Shown in pieces: positions 25,460-33,675 of a stretch of 64,000 nt of DNA. The notes below the pieces were generated by a model. The model searched no databases. It saw nothing but the letters and a program-made list of their open reading frames with translations, and had not been told where the DNA came from. The DNA is taken from NCBI RefSeq assembly GCF_045277565.1, contig NZ_CP123587.1, positions 62,001-126,000 on the forward strand. The letters run 5' to 3'. The DNA is from Aliisedimentitalea scapharcae (lineage in GTDB: Bacteria; Pseudomonadota; Alphaproteobacteria; Rhodobacterales; Rhodobacteraceae). The position numbers were made by a program, and so were the translations under genes. Numbering within the stretch: position 1 is the first letter of the stretch; each line of letters begins with the position of its first letter.

Positions 25460-25875
25460 GCCCCGTTCAAATTAATGATTATGTTTATCGGTTCGCCATC
25501 GAATTTGAAATCAAACTTGTCGAAGCGCGGAGCAGAAAAACCGATTTTCGGGTCATTGGAAAAGCCGAAAGGTTCTTTCGGCGCACCAAACAAGTTGCGG
25601 TCCAATGTCTCGTTGCCATTCAGATCGTGAAATACGGCAATGCCATTGCGTCCTGGTTTAAGGTCCTTGAAAGTCACAACAGTGTGCCCGTCGCTCGCCT
25701 TGATCATCGATTTTGCCACGGCTTGACTCCCATCAAACGCAGCCTGATTGGTAAAGACAGCCGCGCGCACAGTGCCGAAATTTGTGGTGTTTTGAATAGT
25801 GACGTTTATAGATTCTGCGTATGCTGCGGATCCGAACATCGCTGAAAACAAGGTTGCAGTGACAATATATTTCAT
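25456..25875 (-). CDS. Exported DUF2141 protein
   Basis: The 139-residue protein has a signal peptide (MKYIVTATLFSAMFGSAAYA) and the DUF2141 pattern: VTIQNTTNFGTVRAAVFTNQAAF, then YAVFHDLNGN-like segment GIAVFHDLNGNETLDRNLFG and PKEPFGFSNDPKIGFSAP. Its molecular role is unknown; the fold is probably a small beta-sandwich. It is the first gene of a two-gene unit with the carotenoid oxygenase. An IS5 copy ends only 13 bases upstream of its ATG, so its native promoter has been displaced. Confidence 0.82.
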   Translation of the reverse strand: MKYIVTATLFSAMFGSAAYAESINVTIQNTTNFGTVRAAVFTNQAAFDGSQAVAKSMIKASDGHTVVTFKDLKPGRNGIAVFHDLNGNETLDRNLFGAPKEPFGFSNDPKIGFSAPRFDKFDFKFDGEPINIIINLNGA

Positions 25876-25887
25876 GGATTTACCTTG

Positions 25888-26693
25888 GGGTCAGGACCCA
25901 TTGATTTCCACCGGGCTGTATGATCTTTTCTGGTTGAGCGACGCCCAGATGGCGCGTCTTGAACCCTTTTTCCCAAAGTCCCACGGCAAGCCACGCGTTG
26001 ATGACCGTCGTGTATTAAGTGGAATTATTTTTATCAATCGCAATGGCTTACGATGGCGTGACGCACCTGCCGCCTATGGCCCTCACAAGACGCTGTACAA
26101 CCGTTGGAAGCGATGGAGCGATAAGGGCATCTTCGCCCGGATGATGGCCGGTTTGGCCGCCGAGCACGGTGAGCAGAAGACGATCATGATCGACGCGACC
26201 TATTTGAAGGCACATCGAACGGCGACCAGTCTGGGCGGCAAAAAGGGGGGCGTGGGCGTCTGATCGGACGAACCAAGGGCGGCATGAACACCAAGCTGCA
26301 CGCCATCTGCGACAGCCAAGGCCGACCGCTCAACCTGTTCGTCACTGCCGGTCAGATCAGCGATTACATCGGGGCACGCGCGTTACTGAGCAGCTTACCA
26401 GATGTCGACTGGCTGCTCGGCGACCGTGGATATGACGCCGATTGGTTCAGAGAAGCGTTGAAAGACAAAGGGATACGTGCCTGCATCCCGGGTCGAAAAC
26501 AACGGAAGAAGCCGATCAAGTACGACAAGCGTCGCTACAAACGGCGCAACCGGATCGAGATCATGTTCGGCAGGCTCAAGGACTGGCGGCGTGTGGCGAC
26601 GCGATACGACCGCTGTCCCAAAGTCTTCCTGTCAGCCATCGCACTAGCTGCCATCGTCATCTACTGGCTATGAAATTCAATGAGTCCAGACCC
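25888..26693 (+). mobile_element. IS5-family (IS427-type) insertion sequence, copy 2
   Basis: The left end GGGTCAGGACCCATTGATTTC and the reverse complement of the right end, GGGTCTGGACTCATTGAATTTC, form clear inverted repeats of about 21 bases. The element carries a two-frame transposase. No target duplication could be fixed with confidence. The right end abuts an IS30 remnant directly. Confidence 0.85.
25901..26673 (+). CDS. IS5-family transposase in two overlapping frames with programmed -1 frameshift
   Basis: The first frame (LYDLFWLSDAQMARLEPF ... GLAAEHGEQKTIMIDATYLKAHRTATSLGGKKGG) ends with TGA at 26261-26263. The second frame is -1 relative to the first and gives RGRLIGRTKGGMNTKLHAICDSQGRPLNLF to VIYWL at 26673. 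The overlap holds the run AAAAAGGGGGG, the slippery sequence known from IS427-group IS5 elements. DDE residues include the D in MIDATYLKAH, the D in LLGDRGYDADWF and the E in RIEIMFGRLKDW. No ATG precedes LYDLFW in frame; TTG at 25901 or CTG at 25916 must serve, so initiation may be weak. Confidence 0.82.
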
Positions 26694-27166
26694 TAAGGCA
26701 GCACGAGATCAAGCAGTTGAAGATCGGCTGGTCACCTGAACAGATCGCAGGTCGATTGCAACTTGATGGTCAATCTCTGCGTGTCAGTCACTAAACCATT
26801 TATGCTTATGTTTACGGCCCAGAAGGCTAATCCGAGGAACTGGCCCGCCACTTGCCTCACCGACGCAAGAAACGGCAGCCACGACGCAGAAGTACACCGC
26901 GAGGGCTTGTTTTTCCACCCGGTCGGTCAATCCACGAACGGCCCGACTACGTCAAAACACGTGAGACATTCGGCGAATGGGAAGGTGATCTGATGATCTT
27001 TGAACGTGCGCAAAGCAAAACGAACGTGGCTTCCCTGGTCGAACGCAAGACCCGTTTCGCCGTGCTTTTTCGCAATAACGACCGCAGCACAACGCATCTG
27101 ATGAACCGGCTGATGGACGTGATGGAACCCCTGCCCAGCCAGCCCGCAATCGGAATCTACCCCTGA
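26694..27166 (+). pseudogene. IS30-family transposase remnant
   Basis: The stretch reads KIGWSPEQIAGRLQLDG, a TAA, TIYAYVYGPEG, a second TAA, then LARHLPHRRKKRQPRR and TFGEWEGDLMIFERAQSKTNVASLVERKTRFAVLFRNNDR. This is the middle of an IS30 transposase including the first catalytic Asp. It has two stops, and both termini are missing. It differs enough from the element at 2186 to be a separate lineage. Confidence 0.75.
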
Positions 27167-27311
27167 TTTGCAGTTGTAGATGCCCTTAGAACCGCCCGGG
27201 TTTCGTTAACATAGCCAAACAATGAATTCAGGTGTTTGAAATTGTTCGTCTGTGCTTGGCCTATAGTCTCTGTCTGAAAGCTCAAATCCATCCAAACACG
27301 GGACAAGGGTT

Positions 27312-28181
27312 ATGACGGAAGAACATCAAGAAGAAACCGGCTTCTGGCCGGGTGGCGCGCGACTTGCTATCTCGATTTCGATGCAGTTTGAGGCTGGTGC
27401 GCAAGGAAAGGACGCTGAAGGGCCCTTCCCCCCTATGGAGGCCGGGCTAGTCGATACAATCACACCGACGTGGTACGAGTACGGGATGAACGAGGGCATT
27501 CCCAGATTGCTTGACCTTTGGGACCGGCACGATGTTAAGGTCACTTCTCATATGGTTGGCCAAGCAGTCGAACGCCGTCCGGATCTGGCCAAGGAACTGG
27601 TATCTCGGGGACATGAAGCGGCAGCACATGGCTACAACTGGACTCCTCAATTTGGCATGAATCCTGAGGAAGAACGCCTTTCATACGAGAAAAACATAGA
27701 AGTGGTGGAGCGTGTGACCGGTCAACGGCCAGTGGGGTTCAACGCGTTTTGGATGCGTCAGACACGTGCAACATTCGACATTCTCCAAGAACTGGGGTTT
27801 CTCTATCACACCGACGATCTTTCTCGTGACGAGCCAGCCCTGACTTTGGTTCACGACAAGCCCTTCGTTGTGGTACCCTATACTTTGCGTTGCAACGATA
27901 TCGGGCGTTTTTCCTCACAGGGCATGACATCAGCGGCATTTGAGCAAGAACTGAAAGATGAGTTCGATGTTCTCTATGCTGAGGGTGCCCAGCGTCGGCG
28001 CATGATGTCCATAAGCACCCATGATCGCATTGGGGGCGCTCCCGGAATTGTTGGTGCGCTGGATCGGTTCCTCACCTACGCAAAACAACATGAAGGTGTC
28101 ATCTTCATGCGAAAGGATGAAATCGCGCAGTACACACTCCAACAGGACGATGTACCAATCAATCCTCCACGCAAATATTGA
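27312..28181 (+). CDS. Polysaccharide deacetylase-family protein (NodB fold, allantoinase PuuE-like)
   Basis: The 289-residue protein has a NodB homology core: a beta strand ARLAISISMQFEAG, then VTSHMVGQAVERRPDLAKELVSRGHEAAAHGYNW, with the HxxxxH-type metal histidines in GHEAAAHG, and FNAFWMRQTRATFDILQELGF. The usual first catalytic Asp region reads SMQFEAG, with Glu instead of the common Asp-Asp pair. The long form without a signal peptide resembles PuuE-type cytosolic hydrolases of C-N bonds rather than chitin deacetylases. The substrate is unknown. It is transcribed alone and ends at a good terminator. Confidence 0.8.
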   Translation: MTEEHQEETGFWPGGARLAISISMQFEAGAQGKDAEGPFPPMEAGLVDTITPTWYEYGMNEGIPRLLDLWDRHDVKVTSHMVGQAVERRPDLAKELVSRGHEAAAHGYNWTPQFGMNPEEERLSYEKNIEVVERVTGQRPVGFNAFWMRQTRATFDILQELGFLYHTDDLSRDEPALTLVHDKPFVVVPYTLRCNDIGRFSSQGMTSAAFEQELKDEFDVLYAEGAQRRRMMSISTHDRIGGAPGIVGALDRFLTYAKQHEGVIFMRKDEIAQYTLQQDDVPINPPRKY

Positions 28182-28208
28182 TCAATTTTTAGTTCTCTAC
28201 AGGAAATC

Positions 28209-28235
28209 AAAAGGGCGTGCTTGCGCCCTTTTTTG
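28209..28235 (+). terminator. Rho-independent terminator after the deacetylase gene
   Basis: AAAAGGGCG (28209-28217) pairs with CGCCCTTTT (28224-28232) around a 6-base loop and runs into T residues. Confidence 0.8.
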
Positions 28236-28335
28236 TTTGCCAACGCCACATGCTGATTTTGCTAAGAAGAAGATTTGCTTTCGCCCCTCAGATCTTAACT
28301 TCGCATCAGGCACCAAAATGAAAGAAAGGCCCATC

Positions 28336-28875
28336 ATGCACCTAAAAACCGTAACTGCCGCAATCTTGACCACTCTGGCTCTTGGCACCGCGCATGCGGA
28401 CGAACCCTTTATCTTGTCGAGCCCCGAACTCACATCAGGTCAGTCGATCCCGGCCAAGTACTATTGGAATAACTTCGGTTGCTCTGGTGAAAATACCCGC
28501 CCAGAGTTGATCTGGTCAGGAGCACCCGAGGGGACAAAGAGTTTTGCTGTCACCTTCTATGACAAAGACGCGCCGACCGGCAGCGGATTTTGGCATTGGA
28601 GCGTCTACAACATCCCCCTCGACGCAACTGGTATAGGAACTGACATTCCCAAAGGTGCGATCGAAAACAACACTGACCTGAACCAACCTGGATTCTTCGG
28701 GCCCTGTCCACCAGTCGGACGGACGCATTCATATGTTTATACGGTATACGCTCTGTCCGCTCCCAGTCTGGATCTTCCAGAAAACGCCTCGGCCGCACTC
28801 GCGGGCTTCTTCTACAACAGCAACACCCTTGCAACCGCGACGCTTGAGGTGATTGCAGGGCCACGCGAGGAATAG
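28336..28875 (+). CDS. Exported PEBP-family protein (YbhB/YbcL type)
   Basis: The ATG at 28336 gives a standard signal peptide (MHLKTVTAAILTTLALGTAHA) and follows AAAGG; the ATG at 28318 is possible. The product is 179 residues. Family hallmarks are FGCSGENTRPELIWSGAPEGTKSFAVTFYDKDAPTGSGFWHW and GPCPPVGRTHSYVYTVYAL, which form the anion-binding pocket of PEBP proteins. Function in bacteria is poorly known. A cytosolic paralogue lies at 51219 with the same ending (AGPREE). Confidence 0.9.
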   Translation: MHLKTVTAAILTTLALGTAHADEPFILSSPELTSGQSIPAKYYWNNFGCSGENTRPELIWSGAPEGTKSFAVTFYDKDAPTGSGFWHWSVYNIPLDATGIGTDIPKGAIENNTDLNQPGFFGPCPPVGRTHSYVYTVYALSAPSLDLPENASAALAGFFYNSNTLATATLEVIAGPREE

Positions 28876-28897
28876 CAATAACACTGGATCGGGTCAG

Positions 28898-28930
28898 GGT
28901 CGACCGAGACTCCTCGGTCGACCTTTGTTT
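28898..28930 (+). terminator. Rho-independent terminator after the PEBP gene
   Basis: GGTCGACCGAG (28898-28908) pairs perfectly with CTCGGTCGACC (28913-28923) around a 4-base loop, followed by TTTGTTTG. Confidence 0.8.
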
Positions 28931-29017
28931 GCCATTCGCAAAAATAGATTTCGCAACTGACCTGATTATCTGGCCGAAACGCGCGCATAGGCTGACCCGA
29001 CAAATAAGGAAAACCTG

Positions 29018-31411
29018 ATGTCGGACCATCACGCACAATCCACTATTCTTGAAAACCTTGAGAAGAAGGCACTCTGGCTATCGACATGGACGATACACCA
29101 CGCCAACTCTATCCGCCCGAAATCGGATTCTCTCAAGGTTGGTGGTCATCAGGCGTCGTCGGCTTCGCTCTCGACCCTTATGGCCGTACTCTATGGCGCG
29201 GTGCTGCAGCCCGAGGATCGGGTCGCCGTCAAACCGCACGCTTCCCCCATCTTTCATGCTTGGCAGTACCTGCTTGGCCGACAGACCCGCGAGAACCTTG
29301 AAAATTTCCGAGGTTTTGGTGGTGCCCAGTCTTATCCATCCCGCACGAAGGATGCCGATGACGTGGATTTTTCGACCGGTTCGGTCGGCCTGGGAGGGGC
29401 GATGGCGGTGTTTTCCGCGATGGTGCAGGACTATGTCGCGGCCAAGGGTTGGGGCAAGCGGGCTTCCGGGCGCATGATCTCCATACTCGGCGATGCCGAA
29501 TTGGACGAAGGCAACCTCTACGAGGCGCTACTTGAAGGCAAGAAACACGATCTTCGCAATTGCTGGTGGTTCATCGACTACAATCGGCAAAGCCTTGATG
29601 CAGTCACGAAAGATGCGCAGAACGCGTTCTTTCGCGATGTTTTTTCTTCGATGGGCTGGGAGGTGGTCGAGCTCAAGTATGGATCGCTTCTAGAGGCAGC
29701 GTTCGCCGAACCTGGGGGTAAACAGTTGCGCGACTGGATAGATGGCTGTTCCAATCAGATCTATGCGGCGCTGACCTTTTCCGGAGGGGCCGCCTGGCGC
29801 GAACAACTGCTGAACGATCTTGGCGATCAAGGCGATGTCAGCCACCTGATCGAGAGCCGCACGGATGACGAACTGGCTAGGCTCATGACCAACCTGGGTG
29901 GTCACGACCAGCGCAGCTTGATGCAGACTATTGCTTCAATCGACCATGATCGCCCCGTTTGCTTCATCCTTTATACAGTCAAGGGCTATGGCCTGCCTTT
30001 TGCGGGTCACAAGGATAACCACTCGGGCCAAATCAACAGCGCCCAGTTGGGAATCTTGCGTGATGCGCACCAAATTCGCACCGGCCATGAATGGGACCTT
30101 TTCGAGGGCCTACCCCGCCCCGCCTCCGAATACGACGCATTCCTGAATCAGGTGCCCTTCATCGCGCAAGGTTGTCGGCGTTACACCGCCGCGCGTATCA
30201 ATGTGCCGGAGCTGACGCCTGTATCGGCAAAAGCCGCTCTGTCGACACAGGAAGGATTCGGCAAGCTGCTGGATGATCTTGCGCGCGGCTCCTCCCCTTT
30301 GTCGGATCGCATCCTGACAATGGCACCGGATGTGGCAACCTCGACCGGGCTGGCTGGATGGGTGAACCGCAAAGGGGTTTTTGCCAAGACTCCGATTGCG
30401 GACGAGTTTCGGGATCGGGGCATTGCATCGATGCAGAAATGGGCTGCATCGCCGGAAGGCGCGCATATCGAGCTGGGCATTGCCGAGATGAATCTCTTTA
30501 CCCTGCTCGGTGCAGCAGGACTGTCGCACGCTCTGTTCGGCGAGCGGCTTATTCCTATAGGAACGCTTTATGACCCCTTCATCGAACGCGGCAAGGATGC
30601 GCTGAACTATGCCTGTTACCAGGATGCCCGATTCATCGTGGCCGCGACGCCATCCGGCATCACCCTGGCACCCGAAGGCGGCGCGCATCAATCCATCGGA
30701 ACCCCGCTGATCGGCATATCACAAGATGGCCTGGCCAGTTTCGAACCTGCCTTCGTGGACGAGCTTAGCTGCATCCTGGAATGGTCATTCGACTATTTGC
30801 AGCGTGACGGAGAAGAGGCCCCCGAACCCGGCGACTGGCTCCGCGATGAAACCGGCGGATCGGTCTATCTGCGCTTATCCACCCACAAACTGGAACAGCC
30901 GACACGCACATTGGGTGACGGGCTTAGGCGCGACATCGTCAATGGTGGTTACTGGCTGCGCAAGCCGGGTCCGGGTTGCACCCTCGTGATCGCCTATACC
31001 GGTGTGGTAGCAGCCGAAGCGATAGCCGCTGCCGGGCGAATTGGACAGGATCAGCGCGACATCGGGGTCCTAGCTATCACATCAGCGGACCGGCTTAACG
31101 CGGGGTGGCACGCCGCAGACCGAGCTCGCGCCCTGGGGCATCCCAATGCGCAATCCCATGTCGAAACGCTGTTGTCCGAGGTCAGCAGGGATGCCGCCAT
31201 TGTCACGGTCACGGATGGGCATCCCCTCGCCTTGTCCTGGCTTGGGTCGGTCTTGGGTCAGCGAGTTCGCCCTCTTGGCGTCGAGCATTTTGGGCAGACC
31301 GGATCAATTGCGGATCTGTACCGCGCGCACCGCATCGACGCCGATGCGATCATGCGAGCGGCGGAACTATCGCTCAACGGACGCCCGCTCCGCCTGGCCC
31401 GAATTAGCTGA
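29018..31411 (+). CDS. AceE-like homodimeric 2-oxoacid dehydrogenase E1 / transketolase-family protein
   Basis: The 797-residue protein uses thiamine diphosphate. The cofactor motif reads ILGDAELDEGNLYEALLEG...NRQSLD, with Ala in place of the usual third Gly of GDG. The N-terminal part has GGHQASSASLSTLMAVLY and HASPIFHAWQYLLG. The pyrimidine-domain catalytic Glu lies in HIELGIAEMNLFTLLGAAG, and the tail has VTDGHPLALSWLGSVLG and LGVEHFGQTGS. This layout matches AceE and its MdeB-type relatives that act on 2-oxobutyrate or related acids. No E2 or E3 gene is near, so the partner proteins must be elsewhere. AAGGAAA precedes the ATG. The MRJP gene follows after 20 bases. Confidence 0.8.
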   Translation: MSDHHAQSTILENLEKKALWLSTWTIHHANSIRPKSDSLKVGGHQASSASLSTLMAVLYGAVLQPEDRVAVKPHASPIFHAWQYLLGRQTRENLENFRGFGGAQSYPSRTKDADDVDFSTGSVGLGGAMAVFSAMVQDYVAAKGWGKRASGRMISILGDAELDEGNLYEALLEGKKHDLRNCWWFIDYNRQSLDAVTKDAQNAFFRDVFSSMGWEVVELKYGSLLEAAFAEPGGKQLRDWIDGCSNQIYAALTFSGGAAWREQLLNDLGDQGDVSHLIESRTDDELARLMTNLGGHDQRSLMQTIASIDHDRPVCFILYTVKGYGLPFAGHKDNHSGQINSAQLGILRDAHQIRTGHEWDLFEGLPRPASEYDAFLNQVPFIAQGCRRYTAARINVPELTPVSAKAALSTQEGFGKLLDDLARGSSPLSDRILTMAPDVATSTGLAGWVNRKGVFAKTPIADEFRDRGIASMQKWAASPEGAHIELGIAEMNLFTLLGAAGLSHALFGERLIPIGTLYDPFIERGKDALNYACYQDARFIVAATPSGITLAPEGGAHQSIGTPLIGISQDGLASFEPAFVDELSCILEWSFDYLQRDGEEAPEPGDWLRDETGGSVYLRLSTHKLEQPTRTLGDGLRRDIVNGGYWLRKPGPGCTLVIAYTGVVAAEAIAAAGRIGQDQRDIGVLAITSADRLNAGWHAADRARALGHPNAQSHVETLLSEVSRDAAIVTVTDGHPLALSWLGSVLGQRVRPLGVEHFGQTGSIADLYRAHRIDADAIMRAAELSLNGRPLRLARIS

Positions 31412-31431
31412 AACCAAGAAGGGAAGATTCC

Positions 31432-32550
31432 ATGAAACACCTTGTCACCTCGCTCTGTGTGAGTGCAGCCATCGCCTTTCCAGCCTGGAGCGAAACCCCG
31501 CAAACTGCTGAAATCGTTGCCGAACTCCCGCAATCTGTCGGTAATATCACATTCACGCCGGATAATCGGATCATCTATAGCCACCACCCGTTCTTTGCAC
31601 CTGAAATCCGGGTGGCCGAGCTGGGCGAAGACGGCAAATCCTTTGCCCCGTTTCCCAATACCGAATGGAACACACCACGGGATGGAACCGACCGCTATTT
31701 CGACAGCGTGCTGGGTCTTCGCGGCGATGAAGACGGGATCGTCTGGATCCTCGACATGGGTCAGCGCACCGGGCTGACACCCAAGCTGGTGGGCTGGAAC
31801 ACCTGGGAGGATCGGCTGGAAAAGATCTATTATATTCCTGCCCCGGCCTCGCGCCCCGAAAGCCAGCACAACGATTTTGTCGTCAATCACAAAGATGGAG
31901 TGTTTGTCATCGCCGACGAAGGCATCGGGCCAGGTGGCGACGGAACGACCGCGGCATTGGTCATCGTCGACATGAAGACTGGCGCCACGCGGCGCGTTTT
32001 GCAAGGTCACGTGTCGACCTTGCCCGAGGATGTAGCGATCGTAGTGGACGGCAAGCCGCTGACCGTTCCGGATGGCAATGGCGGGAGGGCCGTGATCAAG
32101 GTGGGTGCGGACGGTATCGCTGCGGATACGGATTTCGAATGGTTGTATTACGGTCCGCTGAACGGCTCTGCCCTCTATCGCGTTCGTTTTGTCGATCTTC
32201 TGAATGAAACTTTGTCCGAGACTGAGTTGGGCGCGCGGGTCGAACGCTATGCCGACAAGCCCAACAACGGAGGCCTGTCAATCGACCAGGCCGGAAACCT
32301 TTATCTGACCGAGGTGGAAACCAACGCTGTCGGGATCATCCCGGCAGACAGCCGTGAATACCGCCGCTACACCGTGGCAGAGGATCTGTCCTGGCCTGAT
32401 GGCGTAAGCTATGCGTTGGACGGCTACATGTATGTTTCCGCAGCCCAGATATCTAAGGCCGCTCTGTTCAATAATGGTGAGGCAAAGAACGAAGCGCCTT
32501 ATCTGATATACCGCTTCCGCCCTGCGGCGCCCGGGCGTATCGGACACTGA
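31432..32550 (+). CDS. Exported major royal jelly protein (MRJP/yellow) family protein
   Basis: The 372-residue protein has a signal peptide (MKHLVTSLCVSAAIAFPAWS). Its propeller segments match the MRJP family: GNITFTPDNRIIYSHHPFF, GIVWILDMGQR, NDFVVNHKDGVFVIADEG, LYRVRFVDLLNE and LSWPDGVSYALDGYMYVSAAQ. Bacterial members are periplasmic six-bladed propellers of unclear enzymatic role. The ATG follows AAGGGAAG, 20 bases after the 2-oxoacid dehydrogenase gene, so both probably share an mRNA that ends at the terminator at 32568. Confidence 0.85.
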   Translation: MKHLVTSLCVSAAIAFPAWSETPQTAEIVAELPQSVGNITFTPDNRIIYSHHPFFAPEIRVAELGEDGKSFAPFPNTEWNTPRDGTDRYFDSVLGLRGDEDGIVWILDMGQRTGLTPKLVGWNTWEDRLEKIYYIPAPASRPESQHNDFVVNHKDGVFVIADEGIGPGGDGTTAALVIVDMKTGATRRVLQGHVSTLPEDVAIVVDGKPLTVPDGNGGRAVIKVGADGIAADTDFEWLYYGPLNGSALYRVRFVDLLNETLSETELGARVERYADKPNNGGLSIDQAGNLYLTEVETNAVGIIPADSREYRRYTVAEDLSWPDGVSYALDGYMYVSAAQISKAALFNNGEAKNEAPYLIYRFRPAAPGRIGH

Positions 32551-32567
32551 CACTTTTCCCCAAACTT

Positions 32568-32600
32568 GTCCGCGCGGATAACCGTGCGGACCCTTTTTTT
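32568..32600 (+). terminator. Rho-independent terminator after the MRJP gene
   Basis: GTCCGCGCGG pairs with CCGTGCGGAC (one G-T pair) around the loop ATAA and runs into CCTTTTTTT. Confidence 0.85.
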
Positions 32601-32616
32601 GGAAGTAGACACATAC

Positions 32617-33612
32617 ATGAAAACCGTGATCGCAATTGGCCAGGGCGCCGCGAAAGAAAGTTTCCGCATTACAAACGGTACCGTGCCAGAACCTGGGGCG
32701 GGCGAGGTGCGTGTGCGCATTTACACCAGTGGAATTAACCCGTCAGACTATAAGGTCCGCTCGGGCGCTCAGGGCCCGTTGCCTGATGGCGATGTAACCC
32801 CTCATTCAGATGGTGCCGGCATTGTTGAGGCTGTAGGCAAGGGGGTTTCCTCCGATCAGATCGGCCAGCGTGTCTGGCTGTTCAATGTGAATCGTACTGA
32901 AGACGGCCTAGCCCAAGGCAACCGGGGCACCGCCGCGGAGCAGATCGTGGTCAAGGCCGAACTTGCGGCTCTGCTCCCCGATGGCATCTCCTTCGAACAG
33001 GGTGCTTGTCTAGGTGTGCCCGCGATGACCGCTCATCGCGCTCTGATGGCGGACGGGCCGGTCAAAGGCCAGTGGGTTCTGGTTACCGGAGGGGCCGGCG
33101 CCGTTGGCCAATGCGCCATTGCCCTTGCAAAATGGGCCGGCGCGCGGGTGATCGCCACGGTAAGCGGACCCGAAAAAGCTGAGATCGCTCGCCAGGCCGG
33201 GGCAGACCACATCATCAATTACCGGGAAGAAAACCTGCCCGATGCAATCCTGGCCATCACCGGCGGAGAAAGAATTGACCGGATTGTTGATGTGGCCCTG
33301 TCCGATACGATGGAGGAGGCGCATCTCTACCTCAAGCAGGGCGGCGTCATTGCGCACTATGCTACCAGTGACCCTGCCGCTCCACTACCCTATCGCTCCC
33401 TTCTGATAACAAATGCGGTCGTCAGGTTCGTGTTCGTCTACGCAATCTCCGCCCAAGCGCAACAGAATGCGATTGAGGACATAAACGCATGTCTTCAGAC
33501 CGGAACATTGAAACTCAAGGTCGAGCGGTCATTCCCTTTGGACCAGATTGTGGCCGCGCATGAGTTCGCCGAACAGGGCGGCTTTTCCGGAAAAGTCGTT
33601 TTGATCGTTTGA
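32617..33612 (+). CDS. Zinc-free MDR oxidoreductase (quinone oxidoreductase type)
   Basis: The ATG at 32617 is chosen because upstream codons fall inside the terminator. The product is 331 residues. The MDR fold is seen in SGINPSDYKVRSG, HSDGAGIVEAVGKGV, the NADPH-binding VLVTGGAGAVGQCAIALAKWAGARVI and AGADHIINYREE. No structural-zinc Cys cluster is present, as in quinone oxidoreductases (QOR/zeta-crystallin). It would reduce quinones or enones with NADPH. It precedes a LysR gene, which is followed by another MDR gene. Confidence 0.87.
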   Translation: MKTVIAIGQGAAKESFRITNGTVPEPGAGEVRVRIYTSGINPSDYKVRSGAQGPLPDGDVTPHSDGAGIVEAVGKGVSSDQIGQRVWLFNVNRTEDGLAQGNRGTAAEQIVVKAELAALLPDGISFEQGACLGVPAMTAHRALMADGPVKGQWVLVTGGAGAVGQCAIALAKWAGARVIATVSGPEKAEIARQAGADHIINYREENLPDAILAITGGERIDRIVDVALSDTMEEAHLYLKQGGVIAHYATSDPAAPLPYRSLLITNAVVRFVFVYAISAQAQQNAIEDINACLQTGTLKLKVERSFPLDQIVAAHEFAEQGGFSGKVVLIV

Positions 33613-33619
33613 GACCATG

Positions 33620-33650
33620 CCGCTTTCGCAAATAAAGCGGTTGAATTTGC
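33620..33650 (+). terminator. Likely terminator after the quinone oxidoreductase gene
   Basis: CCGCTTT (33620-33626) pairs with AAAGCGG (33634-33640) around 7 bases; a short T-rich stretch TTGAATTT follows. Confidence 0.55.
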
Positions 33651-33675
33651 CTCCTTTGTTTGGCTCATTCAAATA

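Noticed and set aside
29018..31411. 1-deoxyxylulose-5-phosphate synthase
   Set aside because: Length, the GDAELDEGN motif and the C-terminal HFGQTGS region fit AceE-like 2-oxoacid dehydrogenases better than DXS.
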